Assembly (NCBI GenBank): GCA_030615765.1
Contig: JAUWYP010000006.1
Span: forward strand, 20,278 to 84,277
DNA from: Dehalococcoidia bacterium
GTDB lineage: Bacteria; Chloroflexota; Dehalococcoidia; SM23-28-2
DNA: 64,000 bases
Direction of reading: 5' to 3'
Position 1 is the first letter of the stretch. The number at the start of each line of letters is the position of its first letter. The notes beneath the pieces were generated by a model. The model was not told where the DNA came from, ran no database searches, and saw only the letters and a list, made by a program, of their open reading frames with translations. Position numbers and translations under genes: made by a program. Positions 37,377-47,842 of this stretch are shown piece after piece.

Positions 37377-38291
37377 CTAGAGGCTGAGGACGCGCTGGAC
37401 GTTCTCGTAGAAGAGGAGGCGTTTCTCCTCAGCGGTGAGGGGCAGGCTATCGATGCGCTGGGCGTCCTTGATGGGGTGGAACCAGGGCCAGTCGGAGCCG
37501 AAGAGGACGCGATCGCAGCCGACGCGGCGGATGGTCGCCACCGCCTCCTCGTCGGGCAGCATGTGGGAGGGCATCGTCCCCTCGATGACAGCACTGGAGT
37601 CGAGGTAGACGTTGGGATAAGTCTGCATGACCTCCACCGCCTCGTCCAGATAGCCGTGGGCCATGTGGGCAAGGACAAGGGTGAGGCCGGGGAAGTTGCG
37701 CAGGACCTCGACGAAGTTAGCGGGGCGGGCGTGCTGCTCGGGGTCTCCGATCAGGGCGGCGGTGCCCGAGTGGCTGATAATCGGCAGGCCCAGCTCCTCG
37801 ATCTTCTGATAGCCGGGGTAGAGGCGGCCGTCGCTGGGGAAGAAGCGCTGGTTGACCGGATGGAGCTTGATGCCCTTGGCCCCCTCCTTGACGCGGTCGC
37901 TTATCTCCCGAACCATGGTGACGCCGTCCATGCTGGGGTCGAGGCTGATGTAGGGCACGAGGCCGGGGTTTTCGCGGGCCACGGTGCAGGTCCAGGCGTT
38001 ACGCCGCTGCAGGCGGCCGATGAGGTCCAGGCGGATCCGCTCCTCGGCGTCCGTGCGCTCGCCTAGCGACAGGTCGGGCGGGAGCTTGGCGAGGGCGGCC
38101 TCGCGCATCTCGAAGACGGGCGTCATGTTCACCATCACCGCCTTGGCGATGTTGCCCTCACGCATGAGGGCGACAAGCTCCTCGATGGTACCGGCGTGGC
38201 CGCTGAACCCTGCGCCCGACTGCGCCTGCCAGCCGATCTCCGGCCGAGGGAAGGTGTGGACGTGGGCGTCGATGATGGGGTACTCAGGCAT
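37377..38291 (-). CDS. Amidohydrolase-family (TIM-barrel metal-dependent hydrolase) protein
   Basis: MPEYPIIDAHVHTFPRPEIGWQ...VLAHMAHGYLDEAVEVMQTYPNVYLDSSAV...RVLFGSDWPWFHP. Confidence 0.9.
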   Translation of the reverse strand: MPEYPIIDAHVHTFPRPEIGWQAQSGAGFSGHAGTIEELVALMREGNIAKAVMVNMTPVFEMREAALAKLPPDLSLGERTDAEERIRLDLIGRLQRRNAWTCTVARENPGLVPYISLDPSMDGVTMVREISDRVKEGAKGIKLHPVNQRFFPSDGRLYPGYQKIEELGLPIISHSGTAALIGDPEQHARPANFVEVLRNFPGLTLVLAHMAHGYLDEAVEVMQTYPNVYLDSSAVIEGTMPSHMLPDEEAVATIRRVGCDRVLFGSDWPWFHPIKDAQRIDSLPLTAEEKRLLFYENVQRVLSL

Positions 38292-38309
38292 AAGCGGTCT
38301 CCATTCAGG

Positions 38310-39044
38310 CTAGGCCTTGGGAAAGCCAAGACCGCGCTCGCGCAGGCTGACGAAGCTCTGGCGGCCGATGACGACGTGATCGAGGACGTCGATGCCGAGG
38401 AGTTGGCCAGCCTCCACCATCTGGCGGGTCATCTCCACATCGTCGCGGCTGGGCGTAGGGTCGCCGGAGGGGTGGTTGTGCACGACGATGAGGGCAGGGC
38501 AGCCCTCGCGGATGGCTTCTCGGAAGAGCTCGCCTACCCGCACCAGGGTGGAGTTGACGTTGCCCTTGTAGACCTCGGGCATGGCCAGCACCTGGTTCTT
38601 GGTGTTCAGCAGGAGCACGCGCAGGTGCTCCTGGTCGAGGAGGTCCATCTCGGCCATGACCAGGTTGGCCACGTCCTGGGGCGACTGCACCGTCGCTCGC
38701 TCCTCGGGCTGGGTGGAGAGCAGGCGGCGGCCCAGCTCAAGGGCGGCCTTTACCTGGGCCGTCTTGGCCTCGCCCAGGCCGCGCTCGCCGCAGAGCTCGC
38801 CGAAGCTGGCCCTGGCCAGGCCGGCCAGGCCGCCGAAGCGGGCGAGGGCACGACCGGCCAGAGCGAGGACGTTCTCGGAGTGAGTGCCAGTGCGCAGGAT
38901 GATGGCCAAGAGCTCGGCACTGCTAAGGGCGGCGGCACCTCGCTCGCGCAGCCGCTCGCGGGGGCGCTCGGAGGCGGGCAGGTCGCGAATGGTCGGGCGA
39001 TATTCCGCGGCCTCGGGCGAGTTCATGGCCTTGGTCACTTTCAC
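38310..39044 (-). CDS. radC: RadC family (JAB/JAMM) protein
   Basis: [36 protein letters not shown]...[43 protein letters not shown]. Confidence 0.96.
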   Translation of the reverse strand: MKVTKAMNSPEAAEYRPTIRDLPASERPRERLRERGAAALSSAELLAIILRTGTHSENVLALAGRALARFGGLAGLARASFGELCGERGLGEAKTAQVKAALELGRRLLSTQPEERATVQSPQDVANLVMAEMDLLDQEHLRVLLLNTKNQVLAMPEVYKGNVNSTLVRVGELFREAIREGCPALIVVHNHPSGDPTPSRDDVEMTRQMVEAGQLLGIDVLDHVVIGRQSFVSLRERGLGFPKA

Positions 39045-39055
39045 GGCACCTCGCC

Positions 39056-39637
39056 CTACGGGGTAGGTACCAGAAGCTTCTGGCCCACGTCGATGATCAC
39101 GTCTTGGCTTGCGAGACCGTTGATGCGGACGAGCTCGTCGATGGTGGTGCCGAAGGCCTGGGCAATGGCGGATAGGGTGTCGCCGGGCTGCACCTCGTAT
39201 TCGGTGAAGGGAGGTGGTTCGGGAGTAGGGGTGGGCGTTGGGGGGGTGGGGGTGGGTTCGGGAGTGGGGCTGAGCGTCGGCGAGGGAGTGGCCTCGGGAG
39301 TGAGCGAAGGAGTGGCCGTGGGTGTCGCCGTGGGCGTCGCCAGAGGGGTGGGCGTAGGGCTGACCACAGAGACCGGGGTGATTGTCGGCAGAGGAAGGAC
39401 AGCCTCCTCGCCGGGCTCCCCTCCGGGCAGACCGGGCGGCTGTATGAGGAGCCAGAGGGCGAGGACACAGGCCACCAGAAGAGCGAGGAGGGAGCCACGG
39501 AAGACAGCGCCCGAGGGGATGGCGCTGGCCGGGTCCTGACAGGCAGCACAGAGCTCATCGCCGTGCTCGTCGCAGTAGAGCTTGGCACAACGGGGGCAAC
39601 GATGGGTGGCCTCTTTGCCGCAAACGTAGCAGGTCAT
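39056..39637 (-). CDS. Zinc-ribbon/B-box-like + TM + PT-rich linker + LysM protein
   Basis: [36 protein letters not shown] segment; PTPTPEPPP linker; [29 protein letters not shown] (LysM). Confidence 0.82.
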   Translation of the reverse strand: MTCYVCGKEATHRCPRCAKLYCDEHGDELCAACQDPASAIPSGAVFRGSLLALLVACVLALWLLIQPPGLPGGEPGEEAVLPLPTITPVSVVSPTPTPLATPTATPTATPSLTPEATPSPTLSPTPEPTPTPPTPTPTPEPPPFTEYEVQPGDTLSAIAQAFGTTIDELVRINGLASQDVIIDVGQKLLVPTP

Positions 39638-39705
39638 GATTGAGTCATGGCTCAGGGATCACGGATCGCGAACCCTTGACGCGTGACTCCTGAGCTTCAT
39701 CTATT

Positions 39706-40107
39706 CTACTGCATTTCGACCGTAGCGCCCGCCTCCTCCAGCTTTTTCACGACGGTTTCGGCCTCGCTCTTGGGTATGCCCTCCTTGACGGCGGCCGGGG
39801 CGCCCTCCACCAGGTCTTTGGCCTCCTTGAGGCCGAGGGTTGTAACCTGACGGATGGCCTTGATGACGTTGATCTTGTTGGCGCCAAAGTCCTTGAGAGT
39901 AACCGTCCACTCGGTCTTCTCCTCCTCGGCCTCTGGCGCAGCGGCGGGAGCTCCGGCAGCAGCCGCAGCAGCGGCGGGGGCTGCCGTGGCCACGGGGGCA
40001 GTGGCGGTGATGCCGAACTCATCCTGGAGCCGCTTGTTCAGGTCGCGCAGCTCGAGGATGGTCATCTCCTTGATGATGTCCAGCACCTGATCTACTCGTT
40101 CAGCCAT
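39706..40107 (-). CDS. rplL: 50S ribosomal protein L7/L12 (bL12)
   Basis: [71 protein letters not shown]. Confidence 0.98.
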   Translation of the reverse strand: MAERVDQVLDIIKEMTILELRDLNKRLQDEFGITATAPVATAAPAAAAAAAGAPAAAPEAEEEKTEWTVTLKDFGANKINVIKAIRQVTTLGLKEAKDLVEGAPAAVKEGIPKSEAETVVKKLEEAGATVEMQ

Positions 40108-40159
40108 GTCCTTTTCCTCCCTCCATTACCTAACGAATAATTGCCTTGACAGAGCCATG

Positions 40160-40717
40160 CTAGGCCGTCTCCATCTGGCGGGCGCGGGTCTCTAGGAGCG
40201 CCACAAGTTCCTGCTGGGTTGCCTGCATCAGGCCCACGAACGTGGTCAGAGGCGCCTCTAGCAGCGCGGCCAGAGTTGCCAGGGGCGACTGCAACTGGCC
40301 GGCGACCTGGGCCAGGAACACCTCCTTAGGCGGCAGCTTTGCCAGCTCGAGGAGCTCGCGGGCGGGCAGGATCTGCCCCTCCAGGTAGAAGCCGCGGACG
40401 GAGAAGGAAGCGGGGGCTTTGGGCAGGTACTCGCTGAAGGCACGGGCGACGTCCATGATGTCGCCGTAGCCGAAGGCGAGGGCAGTGGGGCCCTCGATCA
40501 GCTCGTTGAGGACAGGCCTGCCTGCTCGCTCGGCGGCCAGGCGGGTGAGGGTGTTCTTCACCACCTTCAGCTCGACGCCGGCGCTGCGCATCTTTCGCCG
40601 CAGCTGGACCATCTCCGGCACGGTGAGGCCGCGATAGTCGGCCCCCACGGCGATGGTGATGCGGGCGATGCGCTCTCGCAGCTCCTCTACCATCTGCTCC
40701 TTCTTGGGTGTGGGCAT
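40160..40717 (-). CDS. rplJ: 50S ribosomal protein L10 (uL10)
   Basis: ADYRGLTVPEMVQLRRKMRSAGVELKVVKNTLTRLAAERAG; upstream of rplL. Confidence 0.97.
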   Translation of the reverse strand: MPTPKKEQMVEELRERIARITIAVGADYRGLTVPEMVQLRRKMRSAGVELKVVKNTLTRLAAERAGRPVLNELIEGPTALAFGYGDIMDVARAFSEYLPKAPASFSVRGFYLEGQILPARELLELAKLPPKEVFLAQVAGQLQSPLATLAALLEAPLTTFVGLMQATQQELVALLETRARQMETA

Positions 40718-40737
40718 GATCGCTCCTTAACAGCCTT

Positions 40738-40900
40738 AAACTTTAAAGCCCCTGCCACAGCAAGGCAAGGGCTTTCCTTTCTCCCTTTCGCGGGCCGTAT
40801 CGCGCTTTCAGGCCGCGATACTCCCCGCTTGCCTCGGCGGGCATCGTCCGGGACGTTTAAGGGCCTTCGGCCCGCCCGCTGTCTGTGGCAGCAATCGCTC
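40738..40900 (-). ncRNA. Structured 5' leader of rplJ-rplL (L10 leader-like), bounds approximate
   Basis: About 200-bp gap between rplA and rplJ; hairpins GGGCC/GGCCC, GTATCGCG/CGCGATAC and AAAGCCC...GGGCTTT; TATAAT on minus strand at 40912-40907. Confidence 0.6.
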
Positions 40901-40916
40901 TATTCGATTATAGACC

Positions 40917-41630
40917 CTAGCTGGTGGTTAGGGATAGAGTGGGCTGGAGGTCCATCTTTATCCCTGGACCCATGGTCGTGGTCAGGGTCGCGCTCTTGAT
41001 GTACTGGCCCTTGGCCCCTGGCGGCCTGGATTTGACGATGGCTTCCACCAGGGTGGCCATATTCTCCAGAAGCTGCTCCTCGTCCAGGCTCACCTTGCCC
41101 ACGGGCACGTGCACGAGGGCGGTGCGGTCGAGGCGGAACTCGACCCGACCCGCCTTGGCGTCGCGGACGGCCTTGGGCAGGTGCTCGGGCTCCACCACCG
41201 TGCCGGCGCGAGGGTTGGGCATGAGCCCGCGGGGGCCGAGGATGCGGCCGAGGCGAGTGACCTTGCTCATCGCCTCCTTGGTAGCCAGGGCCACATCGAA
41301 GTCGGTCCAGCCGCCCTCGACCTTCTTCACCAGGTCGTCGCTGCCGACGTAATCGGCGCCCGCCTCCTCCGCCAGCTTGGCCCCTTCCCCCTCGACGAAC
41401 ACCACCACCTTCACCTCCTTGCCCAGGCCGTGGGGCAATACGACCGTGCCGCGCAACTGCTGCTCGGCGTGGCGGGGGTCGAGGGCGGTGCGCAGGTGCA
41501 ACTCGACCGTCTCATCGAACTTGGCGAAGGAAGTCTCCTTGGCCAGCTTGACCGCCTCGCGGGGGTGGTAGCGCTGGCCGCGGTCTATCTTCGTCAGGGC
41601 TTCGCGAAACTTCTTGCCGTGCTTGGGCAT
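40917..41630 (-). CDS. rplA: 50S ribosomal protein L1 (uL1)
   Basis: [68 protein letters not shown]. Confidence 0.98.
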   Translation of the reverse strand: MPKHGKKFREALTKIDRGQRYHPREAVKLAKETSFAKFDETVELHLRTALDPRHAEQQLRGTVVLPHGLGKEVKVVVFVEGEGAKLAEEAGADYVGSDDLVKKVEGGWTDFDVALATKEAMSKVTRLGRILGPRGLMPNPRAGTVVEPEHLPKAVRDAKAGRVEFRLDRTALVHVPVGKVSLDEEQLLENMATLVEAIVKSRPPGAKGQYIKSATLTTTMGPGIKMDLQPTLSLTTS

Positions 41631-41632
41631 GG

Positions 41633-42067
41633 CTAACCTGCCGTCTCCACCACCTCTACGCCCATGCTGCGAGCGGTGCCCTCCACCATGCGCATGGCGG
41701 CCCCGATGTCGTCGCTGTTCAGGTCCTTCAGCTTGATCTCGGCGATCTCGCGCAGCTTCTGGCGGGGGAGCTCTCCCACCTTCTCGCTCTTCTGGGCGGG
41801 ACTCCCCTTTTCCAGCCCCAGCGCCTGCTTGATCAGCTCGGAGGTAGGCGGTGTCTTCAGAATGAAAGTGTGCGAGCGGTCCTCGTAGATGGTGATCTCG
41901 GCCGGGACGATGGTTCCCGCCTGGGAGGCAGTGCGCTCGTTGTAGTCCTTGCAGAAGGCCATGATGTTGGCCCCGTGCTGACCCAAGGCCGGGCCCACCG
42001 GCGGGGCGGGGGTGGCCTTGCCAGCCTCGAGCTGGATCTTGAGGACGGCGCGAATCTTCTTAGCCAA
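41633..42067 (-). CDS. rplK: 50S ribosomal protein L11 (uL11)
   Basis: [47 protein letters not shown]. Confidence 0.98.
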   Translation of the reverse strand: MAKKIRAVLKIQLEAGKATPAPPVGPALGQHGANIMAFCKDYNERTASQAGTIVPAEITIYEDRSHTFILKTPPTSELIKQALGLEKGSPAQKSEKVGELPRQKLREIAEIKLKDLNSDDIGAAMRMVEGTARSMGVEVVETAG

Positions 42068-42068
42068 G

Positions 42069-42761
42069 CTACAGCCTCTCCACCTGGAGGAAGTCCAGCT
42101 CTACCGGCGTCTCCCGCCCGAAGAAAGAGACCAGAACCTTCACCTTGCCCTTCTCCAGGTTGAGATCGTCCACGGTGCCGATGAAGTCGATGAAGGGGCC
42201 GTCGGTGATGCGCACGCTCTGACCCAGGGCGAAGCCCACCTTGATCCTGGGCTCCTCGGCCCTCATCTGTCGAAGGATGGAGCTGACCTCGGTCTCGTCG
42301 AGGGGCGTGGGATGATGTCCAGAGCCGACGAAGCCGGTGACACCCGGGGTGTTGCGCACGACATACCAGGCACGACTGGAGCGCACCCGCTCGTCACTGG
42401 AAGCCGAGGTGTCATCCTCCTGCTTCAGCTCTATCATCTGCACGAGCACATAGCCGGGGAAGATCTTTCGGGGGACGGTGCGCCGCTGGCCATCGCGGAT
42501 CTCGATCTCGTCGACGCAGGGGACGACAACCTCAAAGATGAGGTCCGCTACGTCCATGTTCCGGACGCGGTGCTCCAGGTTGGTCTTGACCTTGTCCTCG
42601 TAGCCGGAGTAGGTGTGGATAACGTACCAGCGACGGCCGTCGTCGGGCCGCTGCTCTTCTTCCTGAGCCTGCTCTTCCTCAACGGCAGGAGCCTCTGCCG
42701 CAGACTCCTGGGCAGGAGCGGCCTCCTTGACCGCCGGGGTTTTCTTCCTCCGTGCTGCCAC
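42069..42761 (-). CDS. nusG: Transcription termination/antitermination protein NusG
   Basis: [24 protein letters not shown]...[12 protein letters not shown]...VTGFVGSG...[43 protein letters not shown]. Confidence 0.97.
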   Translation of the reverse strand: MAARRKKTPAVKEAAPAQESAAEAPAVEEEQAQEEEQRPDDGRRWYVIHTYSGYEDKVKTNLEHRVRNMDVADLIFEVVVPCVDEIEIRDGQRRTVPRKIFPGYVLVQMIELKQEDDTSASSDERVRSSRAWYVVRNTPGVTGFVGSGHHPTPLDETEVSSILRQMRAEEPRIKVGFALGQSVRITDGPFIDFIGTVDDLNLEKGKVKVLVSFFGRETPVELDFLQVERL

Positions 42762-42773
42762 TTACTCCACCAC

Positions 42774-43073
42774 CTATCGCAAGAGAATGTGCTCCACCAG
42801 CCAGGCAAAGCCCAGATCGAGACCGCCGAGGGCAGCGCCGATGATAGCGGCCACTACCAGCACGACCACGGTCAGGTGGACAGTGTCCTGACGGCTGGGC
42901 CACACCACTTTGCGCAACTCCGTGATGATATCAGTGATCCAGCGAGGACGCCAGGAGAGAACTCCTCCCTTGGCCCTGCCGGGAGCCGGCCGTGCTGCCG
43001 CGCGGGGCATGGCAGCTCGGCCCCGCTTGGGGCCCTTGGGGACCATCGGGTGGCGCCTCATCTCGCGACTCAT
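42774..43073 (-). CDS. secE: Preprotein translocase subunit SecE
   Basis: DIITELRKVVWPSRQDTVHLTVVVLVVAAIIGAALGGLDLGFAWLVEHIL; between rpmG and nusG. Confidence 0.93.
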   Translation of the reverse strand: MSREMRRHPMVPKGPKRGRAAMPRAAARPAPGRAKGGVLSWRPRWITDIITELRKVVWPSRQDTVHLTVVVLVVAAIIGAALGGLDLGFAWLVEHILLR

Positions 43074-43125
43074 TCCAGCACTCTCTCCCCCACGTCCTAC
43101 CTAGCAGCAGACAGGCTCGCCTGCG

Positions 43126-43290
43126 CTAGCGTACCTCCCGGTGCAGACGATGGCCGCGACAGCGAGGGCAGAACTTGCGAAACTCCAGCCGGTCGGGATC
43201 GTTGCGGCGGTTCTTGGTCGTCGTGTAGTTGCGCGAGCGGCAGTCTGTGCAGGCCAGATGGATTACCACCCGTTCTTCTTTCTTGGCCAT
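43126..43290 (-). CDS. rpmG: 50S ribosomal protein L33 (bL33); below the ORF track size cutoff
   Basis: Translated by hand: [54 protein letters not shown] (54 aa). Confidence 0.95.
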   Translation of the reverse strand: MAKKEERVVIHLACTDCRSRNYTTTKNRRNDPDRLEFRKFCPRCRGHRLHREVR

Positions 43291-43312
43291 GAAGTAGAGA
43301 AAAGCCTCCCCT

Positions 43313-44512
43313 CTACCCCAGTACCTTGGTAAGAACGCCCGCGCCTACCGTGTTGCCGCCCTCGCGGATGGCGAAGCGCACCCCTTCCTCCAGGGCCACC
43401 GGCTGGATGAGCTCTATGGATAGCTTCACGTTGTCCCCGGGCATCACCATCTCTACATTCTCCGGCAGGGTGACGACGCCGGTGACGTCGGTGGTTCGGA
43501 TGTAGAACTGAGGCCGGTAGCCGGGGAAGAAAGGAGTGTGGCGGCCGCCTTCTTCCTTGGAGAGGATGTACACCTCCCCTTCAAACTTGGTGTGGGGCTT
43601 GATGGAGGCGGGAGCGGCCAGAACCATCCCCCTCTCCACCTCGTCTCGCTCCATGCCCCGCAGGAGGCAGCCTACGTTATCTCCGGCCTCGCCGCTGTCC
43701 AGGATCTTACGGAACATCTCCACGCTGGTACACACGGTCTCACGGGTATCGCGAATGCCCACGATCTCTACCGGCTCGCCCGGCTTGATCACCCCCCGCT
43801 CGATGCGGCCGGTGGCCACCGTACCCCGCCCCTTGATGCCAAACACATCCTCGACGGGCATTAGGAAGGGCTTGTCGCGCGGCCGCTCGGGGGTAGGGAT
43901 GTAGTCATCTACGGCGTCGAGGATCTCCCAGATGCACTTGAACTCCGGGGCGTTGGTGTCGGTGCTTTCGCTCTCCATGGCCTTAAGGGCACTACCCCGC
44001 ACGATGGGCATCTCATCTCCCGGGAAGCCGTAGCCGTTGAGAAGCTCCCGCACCTCCATCTCGATGAGGTCCAGCAGCTCGGGGTCTTCCATCATGTCTG
44101 TCTTGTTGAGAAAGACGACCATGGCCGGCACTTCCACCTGGCGAGCGAGCAGCACGTGCTCTCGGGTCTGGGGCATGGCGCCGTCGTTGGCCGCCACCAC
44201 CAGGATGGCCCCGTCCATCTGAGCAGCGCCGGTGATCATGTTCTTGATGTAGTCGCGGTGGCCGGGACAGTCGATGTGGGCGTAGTGGCGCTTCTCGGTC
44301 TGGTACTCGATGTGGGCGACGGCGATGGTGATGCCGCGCGCCCTCTCCTCGGGCGCCTTGTCGATGCTCCAGAAGTCAGTGTATTCGGCTAGGCCTTTGA
44401 GAGCGAGGGCCTTGGTTATGGCGGAGGTTAAGGTGGTCTTGCCATGATCGATGTGGCCGATGGTGCCCACGTTTACGTGGGGTTTGGTCCTCTCGAACTT
44501 CTTCTTGGCCAT
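43313..44512 (-). CDS. tuf: Elongation factor Tu
   Basis: [37 protein letters not shown]...; full-length EF-Tu. Confidence 0.99.
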   Translation of the reverse strand: MAKKKFERTKPHVNVGTIGHIDHGKTTLTSAITKALALKGLAEYTDFWSIDKAPEERARGITIAVAHIEYQTEKRHYAHIDCPGHRDYIKNMITGAAQMDGAILVVAANDGAMPQTREHVLLARQVEVPAMVVFLNKTDMMEDPELLDLIEMEVRELLNGYGFPGDEMPIVRGSALKAMESESTDTNAPEFKCIWEILDAVDDYIPTPERPRDKPFLMPVEDVFGIKGRGTVATGRIERGVIKPGEPVEIVGIRDTRETVCTSVEMFRKILDSGEAGDNVGCLLRGMERDEVERGMVLAAPASIKPHTKFEGEVYILSKEEGGRHTPFFPGYRPQFYIRTTDVTGVVTLPENVEMVMPGDNVKLSIELIQPVALEEGVRFAIREGGNTVGAGVLTKVLG

Positions 44513-44534
44513 GCCAACATACCTCCTTAGCGAT

Positions 44535-44610
44535 TGGAGCCCACAGCCGGATTCGAACCGGCGACCTCGCCCTTACCAAGGGCGTGCTCTACCTACTGAG
44601 CTATGTGGGC
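44535..44610 (-). tRNA. tRNA-Thr (GGU), CCA encoded
   Basis: gcccacatagctcagtaggtagagcacgcccttggtaagggcgaggtcgccggttcgaatccggctgtgggctcca; anticodon loop TTGGTAA; 7-bp acceptor pairs. Confidence 0.95.
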
Positions 44611-44673
44611 AGGCTTGTTCCCGATAGAGGCCAGGCCTATCGCCTCCAGCCCTCCCTTGTATTCACGCTTTCC

Positions 44674-44761
44674 TGGTGGCGGGGGGAGGATTCGAACCTC
44701 CGTAGCCGTTTCAGGCAACAGGTTTACAGCCTGCCGGTTTTAACCACTCACCCACCCCGCC
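44674..44761 (-). tRNA. tRNA-Tyr (GUA), long variable arm, CCA encoded
   Basis: ggcggggtgggtgagtggttaaaaccggcaggctgtaaacctgttgcctgaaacggctacggaggttcgaatcctccccccgccacca; anticodon GTA. Confidence 0.94.
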
Positions 44762-44779
44762 ACTATCATACATCATCAC

Positions 44780-44854
44780 TGGAGCCCAAGGGGGGATTCG
44801 AACCCCCAACCTACCGATTACAAATCGGTTGCGCTACCATTGCGCCACTCGGGC
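44780..44854 (-). tRNA. tRNA-Thr (UGU), CCA encoded
   Basis: gcccgagtggcgcaatggtagcgcaaccgatttgtaatcggtaggttgggggttcgaatccccccttgggctcca; anticodon loop TTTGTAA. Confidence 0.94.
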
Positions 44855-44945
44855 AGAGCGCAGGGCAAACGAAAAATTGGCTCGCCCTAAAGAGGCGATA
44901 CCATTGGTAGTATATGCACCGTCCGGTGCAAAGTCAAGGCAGCGG

Positions 44946-45620
44946 CTACCACTCCGGCGGGGGGTCCGGTATCCAGGCCATGGTCAGCAGGGCATCGCCC
45001 CGATCGCGGTTGACCTGCCGGAACACCTCCCACTCCCACGGTTCCACCTCGAACTCGATGATCGGGTAGCCGATGGGCTGGCCCGAGCCGATGCAGACGA
45101 ACGTCTCCGGGTCGAATGCGTGACTGCCGTAGGCAGCGGCGATGGCCTGGCCTACCTCCTGCTGCCAGGGTGTCGGCCGTAGCTCTGGCTCAGGGACCAC
45201 CGCCGGGTGACGGCCAAACCCTCGCACGCCGACGGGATGAGCCATGCGGCCGCAGGTGAGGCGGCGTGAATGCGGCGGCAACTGGGCGGCCACCATGGTG
45301 AGGCGCTCTAGCTCCCTGAAGAGGCCTCGCCGCCGGAATTGCGGCATGATGCAGCAGGTCCCGGCGAGGTTGACGACCTGACCGGGCAGGCGCGGCAGGT
45401 CCATGACGCAGCATTCGCCGAGAGCGAAGCCGGCCGGCACCCCCGCGTGCTCGGCCAGGGCGAGGTAGCGCAGGGTCCGGAGCGACTTCTCCAGATAGAC
45501 GCGATTAGCCTGGCGATAGTTCATCTCGAAGAGAGAGAGGACCTCCTGGAGGTCTTGCGGCGATAGCTTGTCCGTCTCGACGACCCTGAAGTCGAACGAG
45601 GCGAGGTCGCGGTAGAACAT
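44946..45620 (-). CDS. GNAT-like acetyltransferase, hypothetical
   Basis: LALAEHAGVPAGFALGECC...VVNLAGTCCIMPQFRRRGLFRELERLTMVAA: GNAT motif A-like RRRGLF. Confidence 0.6.
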   Translation of the reverse strand: MFYRDLASFDFRVVETDKLSPQDLQEVLSLFEMNYRQANRVYLEKSLRTLRYLALAEHAGVPAGFALGECCVMDLPRLPGQVVNLAGTCCIMPQFRRRGLFRELERLTMVAAQLPPHSRRLTCGRMAHPVGVRGFGRHPAVVPEPELRPTPWQQEVGQAIAAAYGSHAFDPETFVCIGSGQPIGYPIIEFEVEPWEWEVFRQVNRDRGDALLTMAWIPDPPPEW

Positions 45621-45822
45621 ATCGATCTAGTTATCCCAGGCCATGGTGTGGCTTCCCGTCTATACAGAACAACGTTTGCTTCAGAAAGGGCACGCGGCGG
45701 GTACGTTCAGCATTATACCAGCCCGAGGGACGATTGACGGCGGGCTCCGTGCGTGACCGCGGGCGGGTGGTACGCGCGGAGGCGGTGGCTGAGCTAGGGC
45801 CGCGCGAGGCTGGCGGCGTCGC

Positions 45823-46770
45823 TCAGTCGCTGTCCGACTCTTGCTCCACGGCGGGGGGCTCGGCGGGGGGCTCGGCGCGGGCCAGGCGACGTCGCTCGGC
45901 ACGGGCAGGCCCGCGGCGGGTGAGGACGTAGACGGCGGCAAGGGGCGTCACAACCATTATCGCCAGGGCGATGAGCTGAGCGACGCGCAGGCCACCAGCG
46001 ACGAGATCGTCGCCGACCCAAACGCCGGCCATCTCCGGGCCACCGCCGATCTCGGTTCCGCGCAGGAAACTGACGCCAAAGCGCATGGCAGCGTAGAGGA
46101 AGGCCCAGGAGAAGAAGATCATGCCGTCGCGCTTGAAGAACCGCCGCAGGACGAAGAGAAGCAGGGCAAAGATGACCAGGTCGCCCAGTATCTCGTAGAC
46201 AGTAACGGGGTGCTGGGCCAGGTCGAGCGCGGAGTACCGGGGCCAGCTGGGGCTATCGGAGTGGGTGTAGACGAGACCGATGGGCCAGTCGGTGGTCTTG
46301 CCGAAGATATCGCCATTGATCAGGCAGCCGACACGGCCCACGGCCATGCCCAGGATGGCCCCTATGGCGGCCACGTCGGCCATCATGCCCCAGCGTGGCA
46401 GACGGCGCCAGGCGGCGTAGGCCACCGCCCCCAGGGTGCCACCGATGAGGGCGCCGTAGATGGAGATGCCGCCGGTCTGGATGGCGAAAATCTCGGCCGG
46501 GTCATCATCGAAGTCACCGAAGTGCTCCAGCACGTACATGGCACGGGCGCCGATGATGCCGCCGACGACGAGGGCCAGGGCCATGTTGTAGACAGTGTCC
46601 TCGTCGATGCCGGCACGGCGGGCCAGGAAGCCGGCCATCACGACCCCAACGACCACTCCCAGGGCAGTGAACAGCCCATGCCAGGTGATCTCCAGGCCAC
46701 CGATCTCGAAGATCTCGGGGTCGATGCCGATGTTGATCGCCATAGGCATCACGGCGCTAAGAGCTTCCAT
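45823..46770 (-). CDS. lgt: Prolipoprotein diacylglyceryl transferase
   Basis: MEALSAVMPMAINIGIDPEIFEIGGLEITWHGLFTALGV...GRVGCLINGDIFGKTTDWPIGLVYTHSDSPSWP...HPVTVYEILGDLVIF. Confidence 0.92.
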   Translation of the reverse strand: MEALSAVMPMAINIGIDPEIFEIGGLEITWHGLFTALGVVVGVVMAGFLARRAGIDEDTVYNMALALVVGGIIGARAMYVLEHFGDFDDDPAEIFAIQTGGISIYGALIGGTLGAVAYAAWRRLPRWGMMADVAAIGAILGMAVGRVGCLINGDIFGKTTDWPIGLVYTHSDSPSWPRYSALDLAQHPVTVYEILGDLVIFALLLFVLRRFFKRDGMIFFSWAFLYAAMRFGVSFLRGTEIGGGPEMAGVWVGDDLVAGGLRVAQLIALAIMVVTPLAAVYVLTRRGPARAERRRLARAEPPAEPPAVEQESDSD

Positions 46771-46981
46771 CCTGCTCCTCTCCTTCCATCGAATCGGGCT
46801 TTGCCCCGAGCCGAGCCAGGCGGCCATCGGCGGGGATGGCCACCGTCACCCCGTAAGCCGATTCGATGAGGTCGATAAGCACCAGCGTCTCGTCCAGAAG
46901 GAGCCGACCACCGCCATCGCTGATCAGCACGTGCGGGCCGGGCATCGTGTCGGCGAGGGCCAGCACCTCCCTGTATACCAC
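46757..46981 (-). CDS. Small hypothetical protein overlapping the lgt start
   Basis: 74 aa MVYREVLALADTMPGPHVLISDGGGRLLLDETLVLIDLIESAYGVTVAIPADGRLARLG; 14-bp overlap with lgt. Confidence 0.4.
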   Translation of the reverse strand: MVYREVLALADTMPGPHVLISDGGGRLLLDETLVLIDLIESAYGVTVAIPADGRLARLGAKPDSMEGEEQDGSS

Positions 46982-47082
46982 ATTTCCACAGGCTAGATCA
47001 CGCAGCTGGAGTCAGCCCCAAAGCCGAGATAGGCGGCCTGAATGACGGCCAGACGGGGAACCCAATCAGTCGTCAGGGAGGT

Positions 47083-47823
47083 CTAGGGGGAGAATGCCTT
47101 CTCGCACAGGCGGCGCGTCTGGGCGGGGGAGAGACCTTGCCCCAGATAGCCGGGGCCGACCCGGATCTCGAAGTGCAGATGGTTCTCGAGGTTGGGGTCG
47201 CTGATGCCTTCCGGCGTTCCGGAGTTGCCCACGTAGCCCAAAACCTGCCCTGCCTCCACCACCACGCCCTCTTCAATCGCCGCCTCCACGCCCAGCAGGT
47301 GGGCATAGCGGGTAACGATGCCGTTGCCGTGGTCGAGCCACACCTGCTGACCGCGTAGGCGATCCAGGGCGGCGGGATCAGTATAGCCTTGCTGTTGGGC
47401 AAGCGTCAGCAAGGCGTCCATCTCCTCAGCCGTGATGTCCTGATAGTCGTGGTCGGCGCGGATGACTACCCCTGTCTTGGCGGCCAGCACCGGCGTCCCG
47501 CGGGGAATGGACACGCAGTTGTAGCCATCGTAGAAATCGATCCCCTCATGAATGCCCCAGCGGTACTCGCGGGGAGCGTTGGGCATGAAATCCTCCCTGG
47601 AGGGGAGGCAGGCGCCATCGATAGGGAAGCGGAAGCCGTGAATCACGGCCTCCAGAATGGGAGGCGCCGCAGGCTCGGCGGTGGGGGTGGGAGACAACGA
47701 GGAGCTGCCCTCGATAGTAGAACTCGGCTTCGGGCGGGCAATGCGAATCTCGGTGTCAGCGTCCTCGGACGAGGACGTGAAGACTATGCCCAGGGCGACA
47801 GCCGCAGCGGCCGCCAGCACCAC
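47083..47823 (-). CDS. M23-family peptidase, membrane-anchored
   Basis: N-terminal TM; YRWGIHEGIDFYDGYNCVSIPRGTPVLAAKTGVVIRADHDY...WLDHGNGIVTRYAHLLGVE...NHLHFEIRVG. Confidence 0.9.
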   Translation of the reverse strand: MVLAAAAAVALGIVFTSSSEDADTEIRIARPKPSSTIEGSSSLSPTPTAEPAAPPILEAVIHGFRFPIDGACLPSREDFMPNAPREYRWGIHEGIDFYDGYNCVSIPRGTPVLAAKTGVVIRADHDYQDITAEEMDALLTLAQQQGYTDPAALDRLRGQQVWLDHGNGIVTRYAHLLGVEAAIEEGVVVEAGQVLGYVGNSGTPEGISDPNLENHLHFEIRVGPGYLGQGLSPAQTRRLCEKAFSP

Positions 47824-47842
47824 TAGGCCCAGACCAGCCAGG

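Noticed and set aside
39200-39400. Low-complexity G/T-rich tract as a repeat element
   Set aside because: Encodes the P/T/E-rich linker of the LysM protein; codon-level low complexity rather than a mobile repeat.
44580-44910. 108-aa plus-strand ORF across the tRNA cluster
   Set aside because: Antisense to three clear tRNA genes; the known kind of false ORF from tRNA regions.
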